A DNA stretch of 64,000 bases, taken from contig DAIDHX010000311.1 of assembly GCA_027451885.1 (NCBI GenBank), forward strand, positions 62,001 to 126,000, written 5' to 3'. The position numbers and the translations under genes are program-made. The DNA is from Planctomycetales bacterium. GTDB taxonomy: Bacteria > Planctomycetota > Planctomycetia > Isosphaerales > Isosphaeraceae. A model generated the notes under the pieces. It had not been told where the DNA came from. It made no database searches and saw only the letters and a list, made by a program, of their open reading frames with translations. Positions 18,248 through 26,948 of this stretch are shown here, piece by piece; the first letter of the stretch is position 1, and every line of letters starts with the position of its first letter.

Positions 18248-19594
18248 TCATGCCGCCGCCGGGCGCAGGAACGGCTGTAGCTTCAAATACGTGAGACTGC
18301 GCCAGACCCACTCGAGCGGCCCGAATAGAAAATACTTCAGCCAGAGCGGGCTCGTGAACAATTGCACGCCCCACACCACGAGCGCGACGAAGTAGATCTG
18401 GTAGTAATCCAGCTCCGCGAAAAAGTTGAACCCGTAGCCGAAGAAGAAAAACGTGCAGACGAGCGAGTGCATGATGTAGTTGGAAAGCGCCATCTGGCCG
18501 ACGGCCTCAAGCCGCCGGAAGAGCTTCTGAGCGTAACCCGCCTGGTAGATCAAAATGATCATGGACACGTGCGCCATGACCAGAAAGATGCGCTGAAAGG
18601 GGTAGATCAGGCTGGTGAACTCGATGGGGACTTGCTCCATTCGGGCGAGCATTGCTTCCACATTCGGTGTATACCGGTAGCTATGGTAGAAGCTATACAT
18701 GGCGAGCGGCAGTCCAATGAGATATCCAGCCGCGGCGACAGTGATGTAAGAACGGGTCGTCCAGCGGCCTGTCAAGAATCCCCACTGGTAGAGTGCAAGG
18801 CCGAGCAGCATGAGAGCGAGCGAGTCCCAGATCTCGAAAGGTAAGAAGATCGTTTGGATTTTCCACGCCAGTGGGCGGAGGTGGCTGGCCACGGTGGCGT
18901 AGTCGGATTTCATCTTGCGGGTGACTTCCTTCGCGCCTTCCTGGTCAGGAAGCCACGATTCCTCGATCTCTTTCCAGTTCTTGAGGGCGTTTTCCTGAGA
19001 CTCGGTGAGTGTTTTGTTCTCGGCCTGTGCGGCCCTGGCGTCGACGTAGGCGATGCGCCTTTCGCGAAAGATGTGGTAGAAGACCGATCCCGCGGTGAAA
19101 TCGCAAAGGGCCACGAGCGGCACGGCCATGACCAGGTAGGCGGGCTTCACCTTGCGGAACAGGTAAACGATCATGCCGCAGAAGCCATAGAGGTAAAGAA
19201 TGTCTCCGATCCAGAGGATGAGGTGTGCGTGAATGAGTCCGAAGAGCACAAGCCAGATCATCCGGCGGTAGTAAAGCGCGGTGGCGGATCGGCCTGCCTG
19301 TTCCTTGCGGGTGGTGAAGAGCAGCACGCCCGCGCCGAAGATCATGCCGAAGAGCGCGCGCATCTTGCCTTCGAAAAAGACCGAGATGACCGCGGAGACC
19401 CAGAAGTTGACGCTCGCTGGGTCCCCCTTGAACGAGTCCGAGAAGTACTTGGGCATCGAGAAGCCCGGGATGTTCATGAGCAGAATGCCGAGCAGGGCGA
19501 CGCCGCGGAGGGCGTCGATCAGCTTGAGCCGGTCGGCGTCGGAGACAGGGGCGACAACGGGTGGGGTGGAGACTTCCGTCAAAATCTCATCCAT
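18248..19594 (-). CDS. DUF418-family multi-pass membrane protein
   Basis: This 448-residue protein has about ten hydrophobic segments. The opening RLKLIDALRGVALLGILLMNI is the hallmark of the YeiB/DUF418 family, and the C-terminal part (QMALSNYIMHSLVCTFFFF, ending in FGPLEWVWRSLTYLK) is the DUF418 domain itself. An unusual long polar loop with about 70 residues (ARAAQAENKTLTESQENALKNW onward, shortened here) lies mid-protein. The function of the family is unknown; some members are linked to membrane or transport roles. The ATG at 19594 is chosen because the frame upstream is rich in non-coding features and the family start matches. It is downstream of the sulfatase gene on the same strand with 162 bases between. 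Confidence 0.88.
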   Translation of the reverse strand: MDEILTEVSTPPVVAPVSDADRLKLIDALRGVALLGILLMNIPGFSMPKYFSDSFKGDPASVNFWVSAVISVFFEGKMRALFGMIFGAGVLLFTTRKEQAGRSATALYYRRMIWLVLFGLIHAHLILWIGDILYLYGFCGMIVYLFRKVKPAYLVMAVPLVALCDFTAGSVFYHIFRERRIAYVDARAAQAENKTLTESQENALKNWKEIEESWLPDQEGAKEVTRKMKSDYATVASHLRPLAWKIQTIFLPFEIWDSLALMLLGLALYQWGFLTGRWTTRSYITVAAAGYLIGLPLAMYSFYHSYRYTPNVEAMLARMEQVPIEFTSLIYPFQRIFLVMAHVSMIILIYQAGYAQKLFRRLEAVGQMALSNYIMHSLVCTFFFFGYGFNFFAELDYYQIYFVALVVWGVQLFTSPLWLKYFLFGPLEWVWRSLTYLKLQPFLRPAAA

Positions 19595-19756
19595 GGGCGA
19601 AGCGACTCGTGGAGAATGAATGTCGTGACCGATGTGGACAGGGGTTTCCGCAAGCGAGCAGCAGACTGCCGCGTGCACGCCATGTCAAGAAGAATCAGGT
19701 GCTTTTGGAATTGGCGCGGGCCTGCGGCAGCGCGGTTTGAGGGCGTGCGCTGGGTG

Positions 19757-21253
19757 TTACGGCCGCGTGGAGCCGGCCGGGCCAGGCGCCCGTCGCGCCC
19801 GCCTGGGCCGTATGCGGTTGGGCAGCGGTTCGCCAGTCTCGCGATCGAATTCGTCGGGCGAGAGCGTTTCGGGCGCGGCGTCGGCTGTCTCGTGTTGCCA
19901 TTTCTCAAGGGTGCGCCGCATGGCGGCCAGCGTCTGCGTGTACTTCGGATCGCCGGCGAGATTATTGAGCTCGTGCGGGTCATGCGCCAGGTCGTAAAGC
20001 TCCTCGCGCGGGCGCGGGGCGATGAAACAGGTGCGCTGTTCTGGCGTGAGCTTGCCGGCGTCCCTGAGCTTGCGCATGGCCACGAACGTGGGGCTGCGGA
20101 CGGCGTCGGCGGGGGGAGTCAGGGGCCGGTCATGATCGTCGTTGAGAATGTACTTGAAGGTCTCGGAGCGTACAGCGCGGGCGCGTGCGGCGTAGTCATG
20201 CCAGTTGCGCTCGGCGTGGATCACGTCGCGGATGCGGGCATCTGGGTTGGTGAAGAGGGGCGAAAAATCCTTGCCCTGGAAGCTTGCCGCGGGCGCGGTC
20301 CCGGCGAGAGCAAGCAGGGTGGGGGCGATATCCACTGTGCTCACCAGGCGCTCGCAGCGGCTGCCGGCGGCGATGCGGGCGGGCCAGCGGGCGATGAGCG
20401 GCGTCCTGATGCCGGAATCGTAGAGGGTGGTCTTGCAGCGCGGGAAGGGGCGGCCGTTGTCGCTCAGAAAGAGCACGAGCGTGTTTTGCGCGATCCCCTG
20501 GCGGTCGAGCTCGTCGAGGACGTCGCCGACAAAATGGTCGAGCCGCGTGATCTCGTCGTAATAGCGTGCGAGATCGGAGCGTACCTCGGGCAAGTCGGGC
20601 AGATAAGGCGGGACGACGGCGTCTTCGGGCCGGTGCGGTGTGGGGATTGTTCCGTCCTGGTAGTCGCGGTGCGGGTCGAACGAGGCCAGCCAGAGGAAGA
20701 AGGGTTTATCCTTCGGCCGATCGCGGAGCACGGGCACCCACTGGTCGCAGCCGCTCTGGATTGCGCCTGGGCCCGCGGCGGTCATCTTGCGTTGCGCGTT
20801 TTTGCCCGTCGCGAGCTGATAACCCGCGGAATTCGCATCGCGGACGAGGTTGAATCGATCCTTGACGGCATTTCCGAGGTGCCATTTGCCGGCGGCCGCG
20901 GTCCAGTATCCCGCGGCCTTGAGCTTTTCCACGAAGGTGACCTGCTCCGCGGGCAAGGGCAAGTGGAGCTCTTCCGCGCCCGTGTTGTGGGGATAGCGCC
21001 CGGTGATGATCGTCGACCGGCTGGGGCTGCACGAGCTGGTGGTCAAGAAGGCCCGGTCGAAGCGCATGCCCGCGTGGGCCAGGCGGTCGATGTTCGGCGT
21101 GCGAATCCGGGGGTGGCCGAACGCGCCCGAGTCGTCCCAGGCCATGTCGTCGGCGATGATGAGCACCACATTGGGGGGCGCGGCGGCCTGGCCGGCTCCG
21201 AGTATCGCCAGAGAAAGAAGCGCCAGCGAAATCGCGGACAATCGCAGACTCAT
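19757..21253 (-). CDS. Exported sulfatase
   Basis: This 498-residue protein has a signal peptide ending near AAA-P at about 25, then the alkaline-phosphatase-fold sulfatase domain: NVVLIIADDMAWDD (metal ligands), the active-site motif CSPSR (Cys to be turned into formylglycine by the FGE enzyme), followed by GRYPHNTG, GKWHLG and FLSDNGR with further metal ligands. It is a type I sulfatase cleaving sulfate esters, probably from sulfated polysaccharides, a typical planctomycete trait. The C-terminal 20 residues are Arg/Pro-rich and may be a tail. The gene is a single one with no sulfatase-maturing neighbour in the window. Confidence 0.93.
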   Translation of the reverse strand: MSLRLSAISLALLSLAILGAGQAAAPPNVVLIIADDMAWDDSGAFGHPRIRTPNIDRLAHAGMRFDRAFLTTSSCSPSRSTIITGRYPHNTGAEELHLPLPAEQVTFVEKLKAAGYWTAAAGKWHLGNAVKDRFNLVRDANSAGYQLATGKNAQRKMTAAGPGAIQSGCDQWVPVLRDRPKDKPFFLWLASFDPHRDYQDGTIPTPHRPEDAVVPPYLPDLPEVRSDLARYYDEITRLDHFVGDVLDELDRQGIAQNTLVLFLSDNGRPFPRCKTTLYDSGIRTPLIARWPARIAAGSRCERLVSTVDIAPTLLALAGTAPAASFQGKDFSPLFTNPDARIRDVIHAERNWHDYAARARAVRSETFKYILNDDHDRPLTPPADAVRSPTFVAMRKLRDAGKLTPEQRTCFIAPRPREELYDLAHDPHELNNLAGDPKYTQTLAAMRRTLEKWQHETADAAPETLSPDEFDRETGEPLPNRIRPRRARRAPGPAGSTRP

Positions 21254-21436
21254 GAGAAATCCTCGGCGATCTTGAGGACGAGCCTGGGCAAGCCGATGCG
21301 GCGCCGCCCCTGCGGAGCCTTATCGTAACAGGCGAGGCGAGCGTGCGAAACGCGCCTGGCCCGCGCGGGTTGACGGCCGTCACACATGCGAGGGAAGATC
21401 AACGCGCTTCCCCACAACCTGCCAGAAAGCAAAATC

Positions 21437-22645
21437 ATGAAGATACGTCGAATTGCAAGCGCTGGGTTTCTGCTCCGGGTTCTTGGGGGCTGGGCGGCGT
21501 GCCTTGCCTGGTTGCAGGCGGGCGCGGAGGGGGGCGACCAGCCGCGCCCGCGTTTCCTGATCGGGTATACCGCGGGTCGAAACGATCTCGCCGGCGGCCA
21601 GTACGCGAACTGGGTGACGCATCGCGCGTATCTGGTGCGGGCGGACGGCGCGGCGAATCGCCAGGTCGCGCCTGAGCTGGCGCACAAGCAGTATTCCTGG
21701 ACTCAGTTCGCCGGCTGGTCTCCCGACGGCAGGACCGCGGTCATCGGCGCCTACTGGGAGAGCCCCGAGAACGCCGCCTGGGAACGCGCCCACAGGACCT
21801 TTCGCATGACCGAGGGCTGGCTGGCGGACGCGTGCCTGCTCGAACTGGCCACGGGCAAGATCCGCAACGTGACCGCCGTTGACCGTGTCAGCATTTACAA
21901 CGCCGCCAGTTTCACCCCCGATGGCAAGGCCCTGCTTTTGACAGCGCTCATCAACGGCGTGTCGAAACCCTTTCTGATGGATCGCGACGGCCGCAACAAG
22001 CGAGACGTCTCCGGTGGCGGAACCGGCTTTACCTATGGCTTCGCCGCCTCGCCCGATGGCGCACGCATCAGCTACCATGAAAACTACCAGGTCTACGTGG
22101 CGAATTCCGACGGTACGGGGAAGACGCGGATCGAGACCGGGAATGCGTTCAACTTCGTGCCGCAGTGGTCGCCGGACGGAGAATGGCTGCTCCTGGTCTC
22201 CGGCACGCATTACAACTGCCATCCATACGTCGTGCGCAAGGATGGCTCGGGGCTGCGCAAGCTTGCCGACCGAGGGGGCTATCGTGGCGTTGTTGAGGTG
22301 CTCAAGCATGCCGATTTTCACAGCGAGAGCAGCGACGTGCCAGTCTGGTCGCGGGATGGCAAGGCGGTCTACTTCACGGCGAAGGCGGGCTCGTGCGTGG
22401 AGCTTATGCGCGTCTCGCTTGAGGGCAAGGTCGAGGCGCTTACGCGCTCCGCGCCGGGTGTTCGGCACTATCACCCCAGGCCGTCGCCCGATGGGAAGTG
22501 GCTCCTTTTTGGGTCGGATCGCAGCGGCGTGATGCAGCTTTACGTGTCGCGCGCGGACGGCACGCAGGCCCTGGCGGTCACGAACGTCCCCGCCGGCTGG
22601 TGCGCAATGCACGGCCACTGGCGGCCGGTTGAGGGTGAGCCGTGA
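21437..22645 (+). CDS. Exported WD40-like/TolB-type beta-propeller protein
   Basis: This 402-residue protein has an N-terminal signal peptide (MKIRRIASAGFLLRVLGGW..., cleaved near AGA-E). The rest shows repeated PD40-like units with the pattern WSPDGRTAVIGAY, FTPDGKALLLTA, ASPDGARISYHEN, WSPDGEWLLLVS and PSPDGKWLLFGSDRSG. This is the beta-propeller fold of TolB and related proteins, a protein-interaction or ligand-binding platform in the periplasm. It has no fused enzyme domain. An earlier in-frame start exists at 21386, but MKIRR gives the signal peptide. It is divergent from the sulfatase gene; a link to sulfated-sugar use is conjecture. Confidence 0.88.
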   Translation: MKIRRIASAGFLLRVLGGWAACLAWLQAGAEGGDQPRPRFLIGYTAGRNDLAGGQYANWVTHRAYLVRADGAANRQVAPELAHKQYSWTQFAGWSPDGRTAVIGAYWESPENAAWERAHRTFRMTEGWLADACLLELATGKIRNVTAVDRVSIYNAASFTPDGKALLLTALINGVSKPFLMDRDGRNKRDVSGGGTGFTYGFAASPDGARISYHENYQVYVANSDGTGKTRIETGNAFNFVPQWSPDGEWLLLVSGTHYNCHPYVVRKDGSGLRKLADRGGYRGVVEVLKHADFHSESSDVPVWSRDGKAVYFTAKAGSCVELMRVSLEGKVEALTRSAPGVRHYHPRPSPDGKWLLFGSDRSGVMQLYVSRADGTQALAVTNVPAGWCAMHGHWRPVEGEP

Positions 22646-22790
22646 GCATGTTGGAACTGAGACCAGGCCGGAATTCACCGCAAAGCGAGCTTCGTCCACA
22701 CCGGGGGCTCTTGACCCGCCCCGCCTGTGCGACGACGATTGTCATGAAGTTTGGCGGGTTCAAGGTTTTGCCGAGCACGGGGGGTTGGGC

Positions 22791-24074
22791 ATGAGCGGGA
22801 CGCCGGACGAGGGAGAATTCCGGAACCCTCCGCGCGCGAAGCCGAGGGCGTCCCGGCCCGCCGAGCCAGGCTCGACGTTCGTGCCCAACCCTGCGCCCCG
22901 AACGCCGGGCGCGGGGAAGTCGAAGCGCAGGGCGGGCGGCCAGAGCCAGGAATTTGAGCCGCCGCCGGAAGGGCGAGAGCGCATCGCGGAATCCCCACGC
23001 TGGTGGGAGCGCATCCTGTTCGGCAGCGTGAGCTCGGGCCAGCTCGCGCAATTCAGCCGCCAGTTCGCGGCCTATCTCCATGCCGGCGTCGACATCACTC
23101 GCTCGCTGGCCAGCCTTGAGGAACAGTTCAAGGGGACAGCACTTGGGCCCGCGCTTGGCCGCATGCGCAACGCCATTCGCAAGGGGCAAACCATCGAAGA
23201 GGCGATGGCCGTTGAGACGCGCATCTTCGGCCCCATGTACCTGAGCATGATGCGCGTGGCCGAGGCGCGGGGCGGCGTTCCCGAGACGCTCAAGATGCTG
23301 GCCCGGCATTACGAATCCAGGCAGCGCCTGATCCGCCAGGCGCGGTCGGCCATGATCTATCCCACCATCGTGATCCTGATGGCCTCCGCGGTCGTCGCCC
23401 TGGTCTCGATCCTGGTTTTGCCGGTCTTCGCCTCGATCCTCAAGGACATCGCCGGGCGCACGCAGCTTCCGCTCGCGAGCCGGGCGCTCATGGCCTTCAG
23501 CGCGTTCATTCAGATGGGAGGCTGGTGGCTGTTCCCGATCGTGATGATCGGCGTGCCCGTCTTCCTCTTCAAGTTCTACGGCATGCCCCGGGGCAAGGCG
23601 CTCATGGATCGCATCGCGCTGCGAATCCCCGTGCTGGGCCAGCTCTGCCGCAAGCTCGACACCGCTCGGTTTTCAAGGACCATGGCCGTGCTGCTGGAGG
23701 CGGGGCTCGACATGGGCTCGACGCTCGATCTCACCGCCGATGTCGTGGTGATGAGCCCCATTCGGGACGCTGTGCGTGGAGCGCGGCCCCAGATTCTCGG
23801 CGGCAAGGAGCTAAGCGCGGTCCTGCGCGGCTCACGCCAGTTCTACCCGGACGTGCTCGCGGTCGTGGCCTCCGGCGAGGAGACGGGCAAGCTCCCCGAA
23901 ACCCTCAACCATCTCGCCGATGATTACGACGAGCAGGTCAGCGTGATGGTGAAGAACCTGGGCCAGCTTGTGCAGCCGCTCGTCATCCTGATGCTGGGCG
24001 CGCTTGTGCTCGTGATCATCCTTGCGGTGTTCCTGCCGATTATTCAGCTCATCTCGAGCCTCGCCAACCCCTGA
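22791..24074 (+). CDS. Type II secretion / type IV pilus F-like inner-membrane protein
   Basis: This 427-residue protein has two T2SSF domains: the first at about 80-190 (QFSRQFAAYLHAGVDITRSL), the second at about 285-400 (DTARFSRTMAVLLEAGLDMG), with three hydrophobic segments. It resembles PilC/GspF, the inner-membrane platform. The N-terminal 70 residues are Pro/Arg/Glu-rich and probably disordered. No ATPase (GspE) or pseudopilin gene is adjacent; in planctomycetes such single F genes are frequent. The ATG at 22791 was chosen because a GGGGGG stretch lies before it and the longer frame overlaps the preceding gene. It is followed by the ceramidase-like gene with a 23-base gap, so the two may be co-transcribed. 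Confidence 0.9.
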   Translation: MSGTPDEGEFRNPPRAKPRASRPAEPGSTFVPNPAPRTPGAGKSKRRAGGQSQEFEPPPEGRERIAESPRWWERILFGSVSSGQLAQFSRQFAAYLHAGVDITRSLASLEEQFKGTALGPALGRMRNAIRKGQTIEEAMAVETRIFGPMYLSMMRVAEARGGVPETLKMLARHYESRQRLIRQARSAMIYPTIVILMASAVVALVSILVLPVFASILKDIAGRTQLPLASRALMAFSAFIQMGGWWLFPIVMIGVPVFLFKFYGMPRGKALMDRIALRIPVLGQLCRKLDTARFSRTMAVLLEAGLDMGSTLDLTADVVVMSPIRDAVRGARPQILGGKELSAVLRGSRQFYPDVLAVVASGEETGKLPETLNHLADDYDEQVSVMVKNLGQLVQPLVILMLGALVLVIILAVFLPIIQLISSLANP

Positions 24075-24097
24075 GCCGACTCTCCAAGGTGCTTGCC

Positions 24098-25483
24098 ATG
24101 ATGGTCTTCGATCGCACTCGGGCCTGTGCGCCCCTGCTGGTTTTCACCCTGGTTGTTCTGGGCGCGCTTCCTGCGCGGGCCCACGCGGACGAGCGCTGGA
24201 AGGCGGGCGTTGCGCGGGCCGTGATCACGCCCCAGGGCCCGCTCTGGATGGCAGGCTATGGCGCCCGCAAGGCGCCCTCGACCGGCGCGATCCATGATCT
24301 CTGGACGAAGGCGGTCGCAATCCAGGATCCCGCGGGCGACAAGGGGCTCCTGATCACGCTCGACATTTGCGGCATCGATCGCGGGACCGCGGGTCGAATC
24401 GCAGCCGCACTCGAGCGCCAGGCCGGCCTGACCCGTGAACGCATCGTGATCGCCTGCTCGCACACGCACTGCGGGCCGGTCGTGGGCGCGAACCTGGAAC
24501 CCATGTATCCCATCGACGCCGCCGAGCGCAAGCGCATCGCCGATTACACGAGCGGGCTCGAGCAAAAGGTCGTCGCGACCAGCCTGCGGGCGCTCGGGTC
24601 GCTCGCGGAGGCGAACCTGGCGTTCGGCACGGGGCGCGCTGGGTTCGCCGTGAATCGCCGTGAAAACCGCGAGGCCGAAGCGCCCGCCAAACGCGCAGGG
24701 CTCGCGCTTGTGGGGCCGGTGGATCACGACGTGCCCGTGCTCAGGATCGAGCGCGCAGGCGGCGGGATGCTCGCCGTGGTCTACGGCTATGCCTGCCATT
24801 GCACAACACTTGATATCAATAAGTTCAGCGGCGATTATGCCGGATTCACGTCGATCGAGCTCGAAAAGGCGTATCCGGGTGCGACGGCGCTTTTCGTCGC
24901 GGGCTGCGGCGCGGATCAGAACCCAATTCCCAGGCGCGCGCTTGCGCTCGCCGAGCGCTACGGCCACGAGCTCGCGGTCGCTGTACGGCAGACGCTCGCC
25001 GGGCCCCTGCGCTCGCTCGAGGGCAAGCTCACCGCGGCCTATCGCGAGGTCCCGCTCGAATTCGCCGCGCTGCCCTCCCGCAGCGATCTGACGCGTGACA
25101 TGGCCTCGAGCAACTTCTACATCGCCAGCCGCGCGAAACTGCTCAATCGCAAGCTCGACGCCGCGGGTTCGCTCGCCGCCGCCTACCCCTACCCCGTCCA
25201 GGCGTGGAAGCTCGGCGAGCTTGACTGGATCTTTCTGGGGGGCGAGGTCGTGGTCGATTACGCGCTCCGCATCAAGCGCAACCTCGACCCCGGCCGCACC
25301 GGGGTCTCCGCCTACTGCAACGACGTGATGGCCTATATCCCCTCGCGCAGGGTGCTCAAGGAAGGCGGATACGAAGGCGGCGGCGCGATGCTCTATTACG
25401 GCTTGCCTTCCCCCTGGCGCGAGAACGTCGAGGAAGCGATCATCGGCACCATCAGCCGCACACTTCAATCAGAAAAGCCGTAA
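24098..25483 (+). CDS. Neutral/alkaline ceramidase-like hydrolase, exported
   Basis: This 461-residue protein has a signal peptide (cleavage near ARA-H). It matches the neutral/alkaline non-lysosomal ceramidase family N-terminal domain: CSHTHCGP (zinc site), GYACHCTTLDINKF, and FVAGCGADQNP. These enzymes hydrolyse the amide bond in ceramide, but many bacterial paralogues have other, unknown substrates. Total length is shorter than that of full ceramidases (about 650-700) since the C-terminal domain is absent. The start ATG at 24098 has AAGG 8 bases upstream; an in-frame GTG at 24089 is possible. It may follow the T2SF-like gene in one transcript. Confidence 0.88.
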   Translation: MMVFDRTRACAPLLVFTLVVLGALPARAHADERWKAGVARAVITPQGPLWMAGYGARKAPSTGAIHDLWTKAVAIQDPAGDKGLLITLDICGIDRGTAGRIAAALERQAGLTRERIVIACSHTHCGPVVGANLEPMYPIDAAERKRIADYTSGLEQKVVATSLRALGSLAEANLAFGTGRAGFAVNRRENREAEAPAKRAGLALVGPVDHDVPVLRIERAGGGMLAVVYGYACHCTTLDINKFSGDYAGFTSIELEKAYPGATALFVAGCGADQNPIPRRALALAERYGHELAVAVRQTLAGPLRSLEGKLTAAYREVPLEFAALPSRSDLTRDMASSNFYIASRAKLLNRKLDAAGSLAAAYPYPVQAWKLGELDWIFLGGEVVVDYALRIKRNLDPGRTGVSAYCNDVMAYIPSRRVLKEGGYEGGGAMLYYGLPSPWRENVEEAIIGTISRTLQSEKP

Positions 25484-25547
25484 CCATGCGTGTGTTTATT
25501 AGCAGAAAGGCCGCAACATGTGCGCCCCTGTTGTGCGCGGCCGGGGG

Positions 25548-26900
25548 TCAGTCGGGTGATTCCGCCGCGCGGGTGTGGACCACGCCTCGGCGCTCGGCGG
25601 CGATTTCCTCAGGCGGAGGCGGGCGGAGCACGCCCGCCGCGCCCGCGACGAGCGCCAGCAAGCCGCACAGCACCGCCGAGAACGCCATCACCCGGGTGAC
25701 CCCCAGCGACTGCGCTGCCCGGCCCGTCCAGAGCGCACCCAGTGGCACAGAGCTCGAAAACATGATCATCCAGATACCCATCACACGCCCGCGGAGCTGG
25801 TCCGGCACGGCAAGCTGGATGATCATCTGAGACGATGAATAAAGCAGCACCGCTCCAAATCCCGCGCCCACCAGGCAGGCCGACGCCGCGGCCAGCCGCG
25901 CGGGCTGAGACGCGGGCGCGGTCCACCAGGGCAAAAGTGCAGCCGATCCCAGAAAGAACGCGAAGATGGCGATCCCGCCGATCGTGAGCCGGTCCTTGCG
26001 GTCGGTCGCGCCTAGCCTGGCGGCCAGCAGCGCGCCCGCCGTGGCGCCAATCGCACCCGCGGCCAGGAGCACGCTGTAGCCTTCCACACCCGAGCCCAGC
26101 ACCTTCGCGGCGAACGCGGGGAGCATCGCGTCATAACCCATGCCCACAAGCCCGAACAGCGCCACGACCAGGAACTGCGCCCGCATGCGCCTGTCCTGCC
26201 TCAGATACCCAAGCCCGGCGAGCGTCTCGCGCGAAGCAAGCGCGGTTTTGCGATGCGGGGCGCGGTCGTCGACCGGGATTGCGGCAATGGCGGCGATGGC
26301 CGCCAGAAAGCTCATCCCATTCAGCAGAAAACAGCCGGCCGCGCCCAGCGCGAGCAAGAGCACGCCCGCGACCGCCTGGCCGATCACGCGCGTGGCGTTG
26401 AACATCCCAGAATTGAGCGCGATCGCATTGGGCAGAATCTCCGACCCGACCATCTCGTAAAAGAACACCTGCCGCGAGGGGAGCTCGAAGGTCACGCACA
26501 CGCGCCCAAGCGCGAGGATGACGATCAACTGCCAGATCTCGATGACGCCGCACCAGACCAGCACGGCGAGCAGGAAGGCAAGCGCCATCTGCCCGCATTC
26601 CATCAGCAGCACCATTCGCCTGGGGGTGATACGATCCGCGAGTATCCCCGCGATCAGGCCGACGAACACGCCGGGCAACAGCGAGGCTGTCTCGACCACG
26701 CCGAGCAGGGTTTCGGACCGAGTCCGCTCGTAGACCACCCAGCGCACGGCGGCGGCCTGGAGCCAGCTCCCCATGAGGCTCACGCCTTGACCACAGAGAT
26801 AGAGTCGAAACGCCTTGTTCGAGAGGGAGGCGAAGGTGCCTGGGCGAGGCGCCCGTCGTCCCTGGACCGTTGTGTCTGCGTCGACCATCACGGTCCCCAC
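25548..26900 (-). CDS. MFS transporter, EntS/DHA3-like
   Basis: This 450-residue protein has about 12 membrane spans. Signatures of the drug/siderophore-exporter branch of the major facilitator superfamily (MFS_3/EntS type) are the N-terminal FRLYLCGQGVSLMGSWLQ, the loop ADRITPRRMVL and the loop RGRVMGIWMIMF. Such proteins usually export siderophores, drugs or lipids by proton antiport; no substrate can be named. The C-terminal tail is about 35 residues and hydrophilic. It is the last of three membrane-protein genes on the minus strand (25548-29785) with gaps of 48 and 29 bases, so probably an operon. Confidence 0.9.
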   Translation of the reverse strand: MGTVMVDADTTVQGRRAPRPGTFASLSNKAFRLYLCGQGVSLMGSWLQAAAVRWVVYERTRSETLLGVVETASLLPGVFVGLIAGILADRITPRRMVLLMECGQMALAFLLAVLVWCGVIEIWQLIVILALGRVCVTFELPSRQVFFYEMVGSEILPNAIALNSGMFNATRVIGQAVAGVLLLALGAAGCFLLNGMSFLAAIAAIAAIPVDDRAPHRKTALASRETLAGLGYLRQDRRMRAQFLVVALFGLVGMGYDAMLPAFAAKVLGSGVEGYSVLLAAGAIGATAGALLAARLGATDRKDRLTIGGIAIFAFFLGSAALLPWWTAPASQPARLAAASACLVGAGFGAVLLYSSSQMIIQLAVPDQLRGRVMGIWMIMFSSSVPLGALWTGRAAQSLGVTRVMAFSAVLCGLLALVAGAAGVLRPPPPEEIAAERRGVVHTRAAESPD

Positions 26901-26948
26901 GGGCCGATGAAGCGTTGCGCGAAGGTGCGCTGGCTCTCATGGCCCGTA

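Noticed and set aside
18854-21328. Long plus-strand open frame (824 codons)
   Set aside because: It covers the complement of the DUF418 and sulfatase genes, both of which have clear family motifs.
22629-22790. Longer start of the type II secretion F-like protein
   Set aside because: The extension overlaps the preceding propeller gene and contains Cys-rich nonsense; the ATG at 22791 gives the normal length.
24044-25468. Minus-strand open frame (474 codons)
   Set aside because: It is antisense to the ceramidase-like gene, with no recognisable motif.
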